A stretch of DNA of 64,000 nucleotides from Ulva prolifera (GCA_023078555.1 CM041198.1:3333354-3397353); one strand, 5' to 3'; shown: positions 20,698 through 36,320, numbered from the stretch's first letter. Numbers and translations: made by a program. The notes: generated by a model from the sequence alone, not told the origin.

Positions 20698-21820
20698 ACT
20701 AGGAGAATGGCAACATTACGAGACGGATCCGGATATCGTCCGACAGATTTCGAAAGCCCGTTACCTCTCCGTCACCTCTCCACAGCTTTCCGATGTCATC
20801 GGATGCGAGGTGCCGGAAGTGCTGAGGACTTTGAATAATTGGAATCCGCTGAACGGAAGGTAATTAGTTGGCGCCACAAAAGACTATGAGCACGTTCCGC
20901 CAACACGAACTTGGACAAGCTACCCAAACACGACACTTGAGCACCGCGATGCTCAGCCTGCCCTACTGAACATAGATCGTGGTCGACATGCAATTGCTTT
21001 GATGATCAACTTGCAAGTGACTCGTAGCTATGGCAGGCATGACCACAGAGTGAGGCTTTGCATCTGTATGTGGACACCCAGGCGCCCGGCTCGACAGAAG
21101 AGGCATCCGCAGTAACGTGCGGGGCTTGGCATAATCTTTGGTCACTCCGTATACAAGTCTGCTTCGCGACGCCATGGCCATGGTGGCGGGGATCACTCAC
21201 GCGCGGGAGAACATGTACAGGCGTGAGCAGCGCACAAGGACACGCTTGGACGGCCTGGTCATGATGAAATTGCAGGTAGTCCTATAACATCCATGTGATC
21301 CAGACTCGGCCCTTTGTTCAGTGAGCCTGCACGGATGGCGCCCCATCAGAGGAACAACTGTTGTCGAGCGGGTAATGGCTGCTGACTCGTCGCCAGTTTA
21401 GCTTCAGGATAGCCGAGAGGGTAACAGAAACACCAATATAGTCTGCGAGTGTAGCTGAGGACTCGGTGAGCACTGGGAGGCCGCATCACCAAGCTCGTCC
21501 AGGTAGCGCTGTACGTACACTGTCTGGTATCAGCAGGAATTCTTGAACAAAATTGCAAAGCCCAATGGACATTACGTAGTCTTTTGAAATTGCAGCAACA
21601 AGCAGCTGCTCTGTGTAGATGCGGCTGGTTGTGGTCTCAGTAGGCCCGACTGATGCAAGGGGCCTGCAGCCCCGTACCATCGAGGTGGGCGGTGTCAATG
21701 CCCTGGAGTGGATGTTGCTATAACCATGGATGTGATACGTCGTCATCGCCACGCACAATGCCCTGGACGCACATGTGCACATCGACCAGGCGGCTGATGC
21801 GTGTAGCATCATCATCACCC
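20698..21820. other. No recognised gene; one short coding-like fragment
   Basis: Directly after the C-tract, 20698-20863 (plus) reads as a well-behaved peptide fragment (WQHYETDPDIVRQISKARYL to a stop at 20863). It may be the tail of a gene cut by the arm, but I do not recognise it. The rest of this stretch shows nothing that I can support. Confidence 0.35.
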
Positions 21821-22156
21821 CTCTGCAATGCGCGAGGGGGGCAGAGGGCACAACACAGAAACACCCGATGCCAAATTCAATCTGCTGCGGCTGTGATGGG
21901 CAGCATCACTTCCACCCCGTCAGAGGCTCTGCACCGCGTGCGGGGGCAGATGGCACAGCAGCACAGGAACACCAAGTGCCGCTGTGATGTGGCTGCGATG
22001 GACAGCATTGCTGTCACACCCTCTGCACCGCGTGTGGGGGCAGATGGCAGACTAGGCCAGAAACACTAAGTGCCGTTGTGGCAGCTCTGGATAGCATTGC
22101 CGTCACACCCTCTGCACCGCGCGCGGGGGTAGAGGACGCGGTGTTGCTGACATCAC
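21811..22156 (+). repeat. Minisatellite, ~90-100-bp unit, about 3.5 copies
   Basis: Imperfect tandem units each begin near CTCTGCACCGCG, continue GGGGGCAGA, contain AACAC.AAGTGCCG and end in a TGTGATG/GACAGCAT stretch (starts near 21812, 21910, 22017 and 22108). The last unit is truncated by the solo LTR. Confidence 0.7.
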
Positions 22157-22508
22157 TGTCACAATGCATGAGCCTGCAGGCAGCAGTGTGGTGACAGGTG
22201 CACCCATGCACGGACGATCCGCGGATCCAGTGCAGAGGTAAGCCGCCAGCCGAGATTGTCTCGATGTAGTGCGAGAGATCCCGCGAGGGTTTCCCGCCGC
22301 AACCTTGAGTGTTCAGTGTGCATATAAGAATGTGCACACTGAGATCTGTAACCATTCTTCTTACTGTTTCACAGTACTAGCTGTATCCTGTCTCCCCATC
22401 AGTGTTCCTCGGTTCTACCTCTGTGCGCAGCAGGTATGGAACACTGGCCTCCTGACCTGACCTGACATAAGACTGCGCGTCTGACCTGACAAGTTGCACT
22501 TTCTGACA
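22157..22508 (+). repeat. Solo copia LTR (352 bp)
   Basis: TGTCACAATGC to TTTCTGACA, homologous to the 354-bp LTR of the complete element but diverged, in the opposite orientation. No primer site or purine tract lies beside it. The 5-bp flanks (ATCAC and GAGTG) differ, so no TSD is seen. It may have arisen by recombination between elements or may be an old remnant. Confidence 0.85.
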
Positions 22509-22672
22509 GAGTGAATCGTAAGCGGTTCTTTCACTACTGAGCTGGCGTCTCCTTGTTAGCAAGCAACAGTCGCAGGCGTCATTGCCCCTGCGCAACTTCC
22601 GACATGCTCACTTGAAGAATGATACAAGGTATGACTTGAGTATATGTCTGACAGCGCCGTCGTGAACATTAC

Positions 22673-24598
<1,926 letters not shown>

Positions 24599-25190
24599 GG
24601 GGGAGGGAGGGGGGGGGGGGGGCAAGTGTGATGGGTACGCCCTCCACCTGTAGGTCATGCTCGTGGGCCACCTGATGGCCATCCTGCGGCACCTCAAGCA
24701 GCGCCGTGATGCAGCCGAACGTGTGACAGCGGGACGACGACCTGATTAGTACATGTCAATTCCCAGGCATCATCGGCGAGGCAGTTGGCTGTGTGGTGCA
24801 CACCATGGTGTGCATCTGCGCGCTACTGAGTGTGCTGAGCATTGCCGCCGTTCAACAATGTTTGGCCTGGCCCAACATCGGTGTGCACGCCCAGGAGCGG
24901 ATGCAGAGACCGGGCCACACCGCAGGGACAGGCGACAGATGAGCACCATCTCAGCACTGGTATGCGCCAATCCTGCAAGAAGAATGAGGCAAAGCAGGCA
25001 AGCGCTGCCCACGTCAAGCCGGCCCTTCCTGTGAATGTCAAAACGCCAGCCAGTCAAGGATTTCGTACCATGTCGTGACTGTGAGCCCTGCACGTCCAAA
25101 GGTGTTTTATGGGGCCGATACCGCTACAGCAGAACGTTGTGTTTGCTTTGCACAGGCGGTGCGGTCGTAATGTGCGTCCATGCACACAGA
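24599..25190. repeat. Arm of kinase element C with G-rich end
   Basis: Homologous to the left arm at 9408-10060. The terminal homopolymer here is a G-run broken by two A bases (24599-24622). No right-hand arm follows kinase C. Confidence 0.7.
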
Positions 25191-25221
25191 GTCAACAGGG
25201 CGCAATGTCGCTCATCTTCGA

Positions 25222-28200
25222 ATGTCATCGAGGTCAAGATCTGCCGATGCTCAGGCCCTACGAATCTCTTGTTTGCTTGTTTGTCAGAGCAATGCTCGAA
25301 AGTCCGATGCACGCGAGCGTGGCGTACGGGGCAAAACGCTGAACGTGTACGACCGATTCGCATACGCTACGTTTGCACATTGTGGATGTGCAAATATTGC
25401 GAGGGTAAGTAAGTGTCCTGTCAAGGCCGCTGCATCGACTCACATGTCCTCTAAAGCATCTTGAAATGCTGGTTTGAAGGAGGAGCGGCATGTGTCTGAA
25501 TTCTGCTGATTTGCTGTCGTGTTCAGGGTCTGGTCCACACTGAATATTTTATGGAGTCAGCAACCTCTGTTGCAGCAGTCAGAAATGCAGGAGACCAGCC
25601 ACCGCCACCATCCAATGACAGTGACTTGGATAAGCTCGATTCTGTCAGCAGTAAGGCGCTTCGGCAGAATCTGCACGAACTTTGTAAGAGGGATGAAGCA
25701 GCTTTCAAGGCTGTGTTTGAACACGCTCGCAATTTGACCGGATCCGATTGGGATGGAAACGTCGCGAGAGCTTTAGGTGCGCCTGCTCCTGAACGTGTGA
25801 GGGACTGCTCTAGCTCTGACATACTGTCAAAAAACGAGACAGGTTAAACGGGGTGCCTTCCATGCAGAACAGCTATCCCAGTCGACCCTGCGAGGTGTGC
25901 CGCTCGCGGTCTGGTCTCTCGGGAACCTCTTGTGTGGCATTGGGCTATTTCCGGCCTTGCATGCAAATGGACTGCAAATTCTGTGACGACGGAAGCGTTC
26001 GTGTTTGTCTGAATTTTGATCGTCAGCTCTCGTGATCAGTGTCTGGTCCATACTGTATTCTACATGCAATCGACAAACTTGGCTTCAGCAGTCAAAACTG
26101 CAGGGGACCAATCATTCCGACCATCCAATAACTTGCATAAGCTCGATTCCATCAGGAATACGGCGCTCCGGATCAACTTGTTTGAACTCCACGGGGACGA
26201 TAAAGCTGCTTTCGAGTTTTTGTTTGAACAGGTTAAGGATTCATCAGACTCTGATTGGGAACAAAACGTCGCGAGCGCTTTCGGTGCGCTTGCTGCTGAT
26301 CGGTTGAAGCTATGCTCCACCATTATTATTATTAGTCTTCTCAACACAAGAGACAATTTCAATGAGAGCTCTTCCATGCAGAAAAGCTATCCCAGTCGAC
26401 CCTGCGAGGTGTGTCGCTCCGCGGTCTTGTCTCTGGGCTATTTCCGGCCTTGCATGTAAATCGACTGCAAGCTAGCGCATGAAATATCTACGGCACATCT
26501 TGTGACCATTCTGGCGTTGTGCAGGAACGGATACACGCGCGCTGCTGAAAGATGAGGATCCTCCCGAACCTGACATGTTGGAAGGCCTATACAAGCTGCA
26601 GGAAGGCAGGGATAGTGGCTTGTTGCTGCCGGTTACTGGAGCAATGCAGACCTGGTTCGACGGTGCAGAGCCAGTACCAATACAGCTCCAAGAAGAAGAT
26701 AAAGCAATGTTCAGGACAGGAACGCTTGATGATGCAATTCTGAGCTTATGTGCTGGGAAAGCTGCCTTCAGTGGAGCACTTCTTGACTTTAACGAAGGAG
26801 AAAGCGCGTGGCATGGTGTGCTCGATCTTCGAGATGCGTGGGGATTGTCACTGCCTGTTGTCTACTCAGTGCTGCAGGTCTCGGGGAATGCCGATGTGCA
26901 GTGACGTACTGTGGCATCCTCACATCTTCACAAACCCATGAAAAAGATGTCATTGCTCCATTGTTGCGCGCCTGACACTGAACGACATGTACAGGCATGT
27001 GGGACAATCTCATATCAGATCCAATGCTACACCTGCTGCTGCAAGATCCCAAAGAGCAGAAGCCTTGGAGCCGTGCGCGCGACAAGTCAGATGCATCTGT
27101 GACCAGTAGTCGAGATCGGCCTGACATGGTGCTTCTGTTCTCTTCGGTCCTCCTCTTCAAGGGCGAGGAGAAGGAAAGCCCAGAGATGCAGAAGGTTGCA
27201 GAGGATGAGCTACTGAGCAAGATGCAGCAGCGGTGGGCCAAGTTGAGATATGGGAACAAGGTGGGTATGATTGCGGGGACAAATGCGTGTGCGTGGGGCT
27301 TGCATAATCTGGCCAGGTGCCACCCTGTTCTTTGCTGATTGTCCCTGGTGCCCTGTTTCAGGTGAAATACATCCTCGCGTACACTGCGTGCGGCCCTCGA
27401 GTGCAATTCTGGGCAGTGCTGCGGCCCACTGTGGAGAATGGCTTCAAGCTTTCCACCCTCCGCTTAGGACAACAGATGAACATGTCTGACCCACGCCAAC
27501 GCATGATCATCATCCGAAAAGCTTTGCTCAGCGCTGCAATATTGTACCGCTTGAGCAGGTGTCTTCCACGGACACAGCCACCGTTATTACTAACAGCAGG
27601 CGCCTTGCCGCACCGCTCCAAGGTGGAGGCCAAAGTGGGTGGAGCAAGGACTGTGGTGCGGAAGCACATCAGCCACGAGAGCCAGCAGCAGCTGCAATGT
27701 CCAGAAAGGCTGACAAAGCTGATGGCTCTGTACACTGAGCTGCGGAGTCGGCCGAGCATATACATCATCCATCCCGTCAGCATCAAGCATTTGAACCACG
27801 GCTGGCCGGCGTATTTTGATTTCACTCCGTTGGGTGTGCCCATCCATCTTTGGCTGCTTCGATGATTGCACAAATCGAGCAGTGGGAAGTTGCGCATATG
27901 TCGTCAATGCCAATGGTCATTTGACATATGTTGGAAGTTCTGGACTCATATTGGTAATAAGTTTTTAGCTTTGTCGATTCCTAGCACGGCGCTTGTGCTT
28001 GTGACATGCCAGCTGCAATGCATGGAAACTGCATGATTGATAGAAAGCATTGTGCAGGAACGCCAGTCATGATGATCATGGGTTGTCAGGATGAGTCGCT
28101 TGAGCTCACTTGGCACGGAATCATTTTGCATGTTTTGAAGGGCATTTGCCACTTGCACACATTGAAGTACATCCACTGTGACTTGCGATGGGACAATGTT

Positions 28201-28524
28201 GTGATTTGTGATCAAGACCACAATGGTGAAGGCATACAGCAGCATGCACGAATCATCGATCTAGAGCATGCTGTTCCGCTCAACTGGGAAGTGAATGATG
28301 AGGATGAGCACATCAAAGCCTGGGGAGAGGCGAACGATGCCCTATTTGGCAGCAAGAAGGTGACCGTGCAAGTCGACCTGTACTGCATCGGCAACATGAT
28401 CCTGTGGCTGCTGGATCGCAGAATGGGCAATGCAAGCTGGCGTGGTTTTGGGCTCAGACTGGTTGCAGGTGAATATGCATCTGCACAGGCTGCAACCGAC
28501 GTGTGGCAGGAAGAGTCCTCATAG
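25222..28524 (+). pseudogene. Nuclease-kinase family copy C (frameshifted)
   Basis: The gene structure is clear: upstream exon to 25404, intron 25405-25526, exon 25527-25842, intron 25843-26524, exon 26525-26900, then the nuclease-like exon ending at 27260, intron 27261-27361, exon 27362-27833, intron 27834-28057 and kinase exon 28058-28524. Most junctions keep the frame. The exon at 26525-26900 has a 2-nt deletion (GGGAATGCCG versus GGGAAGTTGCCG in A, B and D) and a 3-nt gain, so the nuclease-like exon would be read out of frame and meet a stop. Its motifs are otherwise intact (RPD, GEEK; HCDLRWDNV). The 682-bp intron contains a second, diverged copy of the preceding exon (26064-26459) with no usable donor. 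It is nearly identical to copy E. Confidence 0.75.
26034..26460 (+). pseudogene. Duplicated exon relic inside intron of copy C
   Basis: Tandem duplicate of the exon at 25527-25842, offset by about 513 bp: MQSTNLASAVKTAGDQ versus MESATSVAAVRNAGDQ, and later AFGALAADRLK versus ALGAPAPERVR. Phase and donor are lost, so it is probably skipped. The same relic lies at 49058-49430 and 55338-55766 and is absent from A and B. Confidence 0.75.
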
Positions 28525-28687
28525 CTGTTGCAACTTCATCACATTTTTTCAACACCCTTTCAGTGCTAATTTGCTGGCGTGTACGTCCATGTGCTTGCAT
28601 TTGTTGCGTGTGCTAGTGTGGACCTCCTTTACATTGACACATCTGTGGTCGGGGATAGGCCGGTGTGCACAATTCATGTCTGCAAGA

Positions 28688-28840
28688 GTATGTATGTAGT
28701 TACACAGGACAGAGACCGGGCAGCGAGCCGTTGCCAGGAATACACACGCAAATCCACTCACGCAGTCATGGCACTAGGCGGGGTACGAGCACGTTCCACA
28801 GCTCGGCCGTTGATGCCAGCCAAAGATTGAAGCCCCGCAC
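28688..28840 (-). repeat. LINE-2 3' tail fragment (copy C side)
   Basis: Reverse complement of the LINE-2 end (TTTGTAACTACATACATAC, then the GRAVVRAR coding end). It is cut on its 5' side by the gypsy LTR, in the same arrangement as beside copies A and E. Confidence 0.7.
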
Positions 28841-29112
28841 TGTCATGATCTTACAAAGGCCCTGAACCAGGATGGTTCCAAGGCAGCTAGGCATGTGGGT
28901 GGCCTAGACAACACAAGCTTATGGGCTCAGGTAATAGGGAGTAAGCTGAACTAACTGTCACCATGCGAATTGATGCAGTCTTAAGTGCTAATACAATGCC
29001 CTAAAGTACCTATGAGAACGCCAGTCTTGCTTGATCTTGACTTGGCACTGCTTGACTTGAACTCGAATCTTGTATCTTGATCTCTTTATTAGTTTGAATG
29101 CACCATCTTACA
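28841..29112 (-). repeat. Ty3/gypsy 3' LTR, copy C (272 bp)
   Basis: Same boundaries and length as at 2453-2724. On the minus strand GAAAGGGAG precedes TGTAAGATGG and the end is ATCATGACA. Confidence 0.75.
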
Positions 29113-30060
29113 CTCCCTTTCAACACTGCTCTGCACCGACGCCTTTGCTTCCCCTTACATGCTCATAACACAGAGCACTGCCTATTCCTCACTGTTACCT
29201 CGGCATGTCACAACATAGATGCCATTCATCCCGATCTAGTAATATAATTTCGTTCTCAGCCCCAATCGGCCGAGCTTCCTCAAGGATGAGAAGGCTTATG
29301 AGCACTGCAACTACACCAAGCAGTGCAGAGACAAGTGTGCATCAGAGCTGATGGCACGGCTGAGCGCACTGTCGCGCATGCATGCATGTGCACATGTATG
29401 CACGCAGCGTGAGTGCATTTGCGCGCAGCTGCGCTGGCTCGATCAATGCTAGCAACAAGCATCGCTCAGCTACATAGCTAGGCCACGACATTCGTGTCAT
29501 GATCTTACAAAGGCGCCGAAGGGGCCAGCGTGCGCTAGCTCGTGAGCTGCGCCGCCGCGTGATTGGGCGGTGGCCGCATCGACATGCCTGCGGCGTGCAA
29601 GAGCTTCTCTAACACGTCCGTCACAGTCGTGCATCGGGCCACACGTTCTAAGTGTATTGGAAAGTGGCGCACTTCCTGACCTGGCACTTGGCGCGTTGTA
29701 CGCAGGAAAGCCTGATTTTCAGATATGCTTTCGACAACAAATGGGCCTGTGACCGCATTTTTCTTGCCCAGTCCGCGTTCTAGGACATAAGCAAGGTCTC
29801 CAGCTTGCAATTTCCTCCCCCTCCCAGGCTTGCGAATGGCCAGAAGGTGGGCTTACCTGACAGCATTACGTTGCAGCGAACGGAGGATGCGATCGTATAC
29901 GCGCGCAGCCACACGCTCTGCGCGGGCGTCGCGCTCACGCACATAATCGTCCTCGGGCATGGCAGAAATCTCGACGGCTGCCATGTGGGGGTGCGCATCG
30001 CGCGCACCCACCGGAGGCGGCAGCCGGAGGCAGTGTGCCATCACCACCTCATTCGGCGCA
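29113..30060 (-). pseudogene. Gypsy copy C: integrase C-terminus and 3' UTR
   Basis: About 29535-30060 encodes the tail of the polyprotein in two frames. It includes MAAVEISAMP, then after a shift AGDLAYVLERGLGKKNAV.GPFVVES, a GPY/F-type module, and stops at 29535. 29113-29534 is the 3' UTR with a polypurine tract at its end. Confidence 0.75.
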
Positions 30061-30062
30061 TA

Positions 30063-31787
<1,725 letters not shown>

Positions 31788-31789
31788 TA

Positions 31790-33976
31790 ACCGGTCACTG
31801 TATGCCGGCGTTGCATGTATTCCATGCGTGTCTGCGGAAGCAGCGCGGGCCATTCATGGATGGCACCGGCAACTTTTGCCGCCAACATGGTCTTCATTGT
31901 GCGCACGAGTCGCTCGACGGCGCCGTTGGACTGGGGATGGTACGCAGAGGTCTGGACATGGTCAATGCCAAACCGTTCTAGCTGGTGCCGGAAGGCTCCA
32001 GCAAACTCTGTCCCGTTATCCGTGATCACCCATTCCGGGATGCCGTAGCGCATGAACCAGAAGTCATGCACGGCACGAACGATTGTGTCGGCACTCTTGT
32101 CTCGCAGCGGTGCGAATTCCGCTGCCTTTGTGAAATAATCCACCATTAGGCACACATACCCTTGGCCGGTCTGTGCCGTGGACAAGGTGGCTTTGGTGCG
32201 CCCTGCCTTGCCACGCACTGGCGCCGCTTTCACCTCACGGAGGGGAAACGGGCCAGCCAGGTCAATGTGCACATGGCAGAACGGCTTGCTCATGCGGGAA
32301 AGCTGCACATCTGCCACATGTTGCAATTCCAACCGCTTGACTTGGCAAGCATGGCACTGTTCATCATAAGCTGCTACATCTAGCTTGATGCCTTGCCAAT
32401 GGTAGTGCTGATGTAGCACGGCCAGTGTTTGGCTCACGCCGGCATGTCCCACGCGATCATGATACGCTCCAATCAGTACCCAGCGGAATTCCACAGGGGG
32501 CACTGCTAGCCACAAACGGTCGCCTGTGCGCAATTGCGTATGCTCGAGCAGCCATTCTGGGCGAGTCGGATGCAATCGCAAGGTAGCAGCCTTCTTACGG
32601 ACTTTGCGTTTCAGCGCTTTCGGCATATTTCGGTGGACCACTGCTTCCGCCGCAGCCCGCGCGTGCTGCGACGCTGCTTCCGGGTCGCGGTCACCGCTTG
32701 ACACATGGCAGCTCAAGGACTCGACCACTGCCCGCTTCTGACGCTCAACATAGGCACGTACCAAATCCGCTAGATCTGGGTGGTGCGGATATCCACGCCG
32801 CGCGAACAACATCGGGTCGTTGCGGCGGAGTTCGTCGACGTTGGAATACGCTTCATCGCATTGATGGCAGTGCCACGCTCCATCGGCCGGGTACCCGGGT
32901 ACCACAGATCTAGTGAGTACTCAACTTCATAGTCAAATTCCTGTAGGCGCATCGCCCATCGCTCTAGCTTAGAATTTCCGAAGGGAGCCGTGGACAACCA
33001 TTTCAAGGCCGCGTGGTCAGTGCGAACACGAAATTTGTAGCCGTGTAAATACGGTCTGAATTTTCTGGTGGCCCATACAAGGGCCAGGCACTCTCCTTCC
33101 GTGGGAGCATAATGGCTCTCAGCTTGGTTCAGAGATCTGCTAGAGTACGCTATGACATACTCTTTCTCTGCAGAGTCCGGATCTGCAAGATCCTCTGGCT
33201 GGATCTGGCTCAAAACCGCACCAACAGCTAGTTTGGACCAGTCTGTGGTGAGAATGAACAGTCGTTCTGGGTCTGGCATGCGTAAGCACGCCGGAGACAC
33301 GAGATCTGCTTTTAGCTGCTCAAAGGCGCGCTGGCATTCCTCAGACCAGATGAATTGCACGTTCTTTTTCAGCAGCGGCCTCAAAGGTGCTGACTTGTCC
33401 GCATACGCTTGTATGTGCTCGTGGAAATATCTAGTGGCACCCAAGAAGCTGCGAACGTCCGCAACATTTCGAGGCACCGGAAGCTTGTTCACCGCAGCCA
33501 CTTCGTTAGGATCGGGCGCAGTGCCGGCCTCACTGACAATAGAGCCCAGTACTCTGCACTCTGCAGCTGCCCAGACGCATTTGGCATATTTAACCTTCAG
33601 ACCTGACTTACGCAGGCGCTAAAAAACACTGCCAAGAATGCTGAGGTGCTCTTGCCATGTCTTGGAAAAGATTGTAATGTTGTCTATGTAGACTAACACG
33701 CCTTTGATATCTTTTAGCACATGTGCCATGAGACGCTGGAAGGCAGCAGGCGAGTTGGAAAGGCCTATAGGAGCCTCGTTCAGACATACACTTCCCCATC
33801 GGGGCCCGTAAAGGCCGTTTTGTGTTGAACCTGTTCGACCACTGGAAGGGCCCAGAATCTCCAGGTCAAATTTAGAGCTGTGAAGTATTTACAGCCGGAC
33901 ATGGATTGAAGCAGGTCGCGAACATGCGGGAGGGCATGGTAGTCGCGCTTCGACACAGCATTCAACCTGCGGAAGT
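31790..33976 (-). pseudogene. Gypsy copy C: RT, RNase H, PHD relic, integrase
   Basis: RT motif A reads TALNLTW where copy E has TALDLTW (about 33865-33875), and the YIDD box reads YIDN (about 33680-33690). Both catalytic aspartates are changed to Asn by G-to-A on the coding strand. A stop also interrupts RT near 33618. RNase H keeps TTDWSKLAVGAVL. The PHD finger has lost its first half but keeps WHCHQC. The integrase (32905 to 31790) is open: zinc region HAGVSQTL..HYHW..CHAC, HIDLAGPF, TDNGTEF and NGAVERLVRT. The nested transposon then cuts it. RT is certainly inactive. Confidence 0.85.
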
Positions 33977-34003
33977 CTACTCACATACGCAGTATGTGAG
34001 TAG
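33977..34003. repeat. Perfect 12-bp palindrome with 3-nt loop at gypsy truncation
   Basis: CTACTCACATAC and its reverse complement are separated by GCA. The left arm is gypsy sequence (copy E has CTACGCACATACGCAGC). The right arm is an inverted copy placed exactly where gypsy homology stops. Confidence 0.9.
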
Positions 34004-34011
34004 AATGCAAG

Positions 34012-34278
34012 CGCTAGTGGAAGCGTCATACCGTAAGTTTAGTTGGGCGAAATGTTAAGTATGTGTGCGGAGTACTTAGCACATGACGCTTGAGATCTGG
34101 GATCACACCTGCATGGTCAGTATCTGAGTCAGATACTTGAGCCATGACCTTGTTCGACCTATACAGAGAGCTGGAATGTGTCTTCTCATTCGCGGGCTGG
34201 TGACTGCCACGTGTCACCCCGTGCGTGCATTCGCATGTGCACCTGCCTTGTGCGCTACGAAGCACTTTCACAACATAA
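34012..34278. repeat. Dispersed repeat R, copy 1
   Basis: About 267 bp (GGAAGCGTCATACCGTAA to CACTTTCACAAC) repeated at 43933-44145 plus 44918-44973, where a hAT-like element splits it. Function unknown. Confidence 0.8.
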
Positions 34279-34385
34279 CAGGTGTACCACGTTTTCGACA
34301 GAGAATCGCGATTGGCGCACACCACATGACATACGGTCCTGCGGGAAAGGCAGTTTTGCGTGCATTTATGCACATATAATATATA

Positions 34386-34387
<2 letters not shown>

Positions 34388-34429
<42 letters not shown>
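34388..34429. repeat. (AT)n microsatellite
   Basis: About 42 bp of pure AT repeat. Confidence 0.95.
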
Positions 34430-34431
<2 letters not shown>

Positions 34432-34766
34432 AGCAGCATGTACACCGTGGTTCCGGAACAAGACAACTTTGTTGATGTGTTCACACGAGTTCGTAGTCAG
34501 GTGCTCATGGCTTGCATAGGCAATCATAGACTATCATAGACATTGCTTACATTGAGATCTCGTCACCTTGTGACCTCTGCATGTCCATACGGAACGACAT
34601 TACTACTATGACAGGTAGTGCCACCTCGACATGTCATATACTCCACTCATACACTCAGTCACGAGCACCGCCTGTGTTCAGCGACAGTTTCTTCTGAGCC
34701 CACGTTGGTATACAACTGATTGACAGACTTCTTCCGGGTCATCTTGAACCTGAGTCTTCACCCCAC
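34430..34766. other. No recognised feature
   Basis: Between the AT array and the end of the coiled-coil gene. No gene or repeat that I recognise. Confidence 0.4.
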
Positions 34767-35837
34767 TCACGCCAGCATCTCGATCAAGGTCTGTTGAAGG
34801 GCCCGGCTCTCCTCCTGCACGCCCCGCCGCTGTATCATACCGCTGACACTACACACATATTGCATGCACATCCGTCGTTGGTCCAAATCGTAAAGATTCA
34901 CGGTGGCATACCGTGTCCTGTTTAATGGATTCTTCGAGTTGCTGTACCTGCTGACCCTTCCGGCCGCGGGCGGGGCCGGATGCCAGCTTCGCTAATTCGT
35001 CCTGAGACTTGGCTATTTTTTCATTGAGGACCTTGCTTGCAATCGTGAGAGACTCTCTGTCGGCGTCTGCCTGGCGCTTCTCCAGAGCCGGATGCGTATC
35101 CTTCTTCTTTGCCTTCTGCGGAACAACGTTGCTGTCGCACGTTCAGAAACAACAGGACCAACATGCATACGATATTGATGCACATCAGCAAGCGCACTGC
35201 ATCATCATGAACGCGCGTACATGAGCTTGGGCTTATGCAAGCACAGTTTATGTCAACCCTGTGGAGGTATGTACAGATCAAGGCGTACCGGTTCATCCTC
35301 TTGTATGTCCATGTCTGCTGTGTCGCTTTTACGAGTCTTGGGCTGGGGCATCTCGTTGTCCGCAACTTCTGGGGCGGCTGCCATTGTGTGGGGTAGAACC
35401 TCAAGTTCATGGTTGTCGCTGTCGGTAGGAGTTGAATCCTTCCGTGTTCGGGTGAGGATCGGAGGTGAAGGTGGGAGATCGGCGATTGACCTGTCGCTGC
35501 CTCTCTTGCGGGCGCGTCGACCGCCGTTGCTGGTCTGGGCCTGCGTAGCAAGGCACGTCGCGATTCTGTGTCGGCGCGACTTCCACGACTGACATCACAT
35601 GCATGTCCCTGCCTCATGTACAGCATGGCCGCGAACACGTATCCGGCCACCCTTTTGGCTCTTCCGGTGGGTGGGATGCAACGGAGATTCCGCTGTCAAT
35701 TCCCTTTTTAGCTTGCCCTGGATGAACTTCCTAAAGGGCTCGTTGTCAGCCACGTACAGTCCGTCTTCTCGTGCCCACTGCGCGGCCGACTTCATCGTGC
35801 CCTCGCCGTAAGCAATCCTGGTTCCGACTCTGGACAG
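34767..35837 (-). CDS. Unrecognised multi-exon gene with coiled-coil tail (inverted paralogue of 40140-40621)
   Basis: Exons inferred on the minus strand: 35837 to about 35600 (after acceptor ATGCAG; MKSAAQWAREDGLYVADNE), 35540-35289 (after TACGCAG; SDRSIADLPPSPPIL), 35115-34912 (after CCGCAG) and 34829-34767. The junctions 35289/35115 and 34912/34829 are phase 0 and keep the frame open. The third exon (68 codons, DELAKLASGPARGRKGQQ) and the last (ALQQTLIEML, stop) look like a coiled coil. The donor of the first exon is unresolved and the 5' end is not found. The first two exons have a clear homologue at 40140-40621 on the plus strand. The family is unknown. Conservation of both segments across two copies argues that they are coding. 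Confidence 0.55.
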
Positions 35838-35892
35838 CTGCATGGATAGGTGATGTGTCAACACCGCATCAATGTGGCAACACCGCATTGCC

Positions 35893-35894
<2 letters not shown>

Positions 35895-35927
<33 letters not shown>
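35895..35927. repeat. Poly-C tract (33 nt)
   Basis: Uninterrupted C run about 60 bp upstream (minus strand) of the coiled-coil gene's first recognised exon. Confidence 0.95.
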
Positions 35928-35929
<2 letters not shown>

Positions 35930-36320
35930 AAGTCCCATTCACTGCCGGCAGGATAGAGCCGGCGACACAACCTGAGATTGGCCACTCAACCGACAAAATC
36001 TACGGCGAGGATGCTGAAGTTAACGAAGGTTCGAATCTCACTGTTGAATGCGCTACTTAGAACGCGGCCTAACAATCCCTGTACAGATATCTGCGTACCG
36101 TGAGTAGGATGATGCATCAAATGACCTTGTAGCCATGTCAACAATCCACATCCCGGCCCCACCCCTGACAGCACCTCAATGGGCCATAGCATCGTTCTGG
36201 ACCTTTCGTTGTATCGGTTAACCGATGTCACCTCAGTCCCCCACAACACACCGTGGGGTCTAGGTCGCCCGAGTCCCGCAGCAACCGAACGGCCACGACT
36301 GCGGGGTCTACACAGCTTTA
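35928..36320. other. No recognised gene
   Basis: A tRNA T-loop-like string (GGTTCGAATC, about 36028-36037) occurs but no cloverleaf can be folded around it. Nothing else is supported. Confidence 0.4.

Noticed and set aside
22157..22508. Solo copia LTR as a clean insertion
   Set aside because: The 5-bp flanks differ, so I keep it as an LTR remnant without claiming a target duplication.
28841..29509. A 669-bp gypsy LTR bounded by the repeated 15-mer
   Set aside because: No purine tract precedes the inner 15-mer, whereas GAAAGGGAG precedes TGTAAGATGG and gives a 272-bp LTR of equal length in all three copies.
36020..36060. tRNA gene suggested by GGTTCGAATC
   Set aside because: No acceptor stem, D-arm or anticodon arm can be folded around it.
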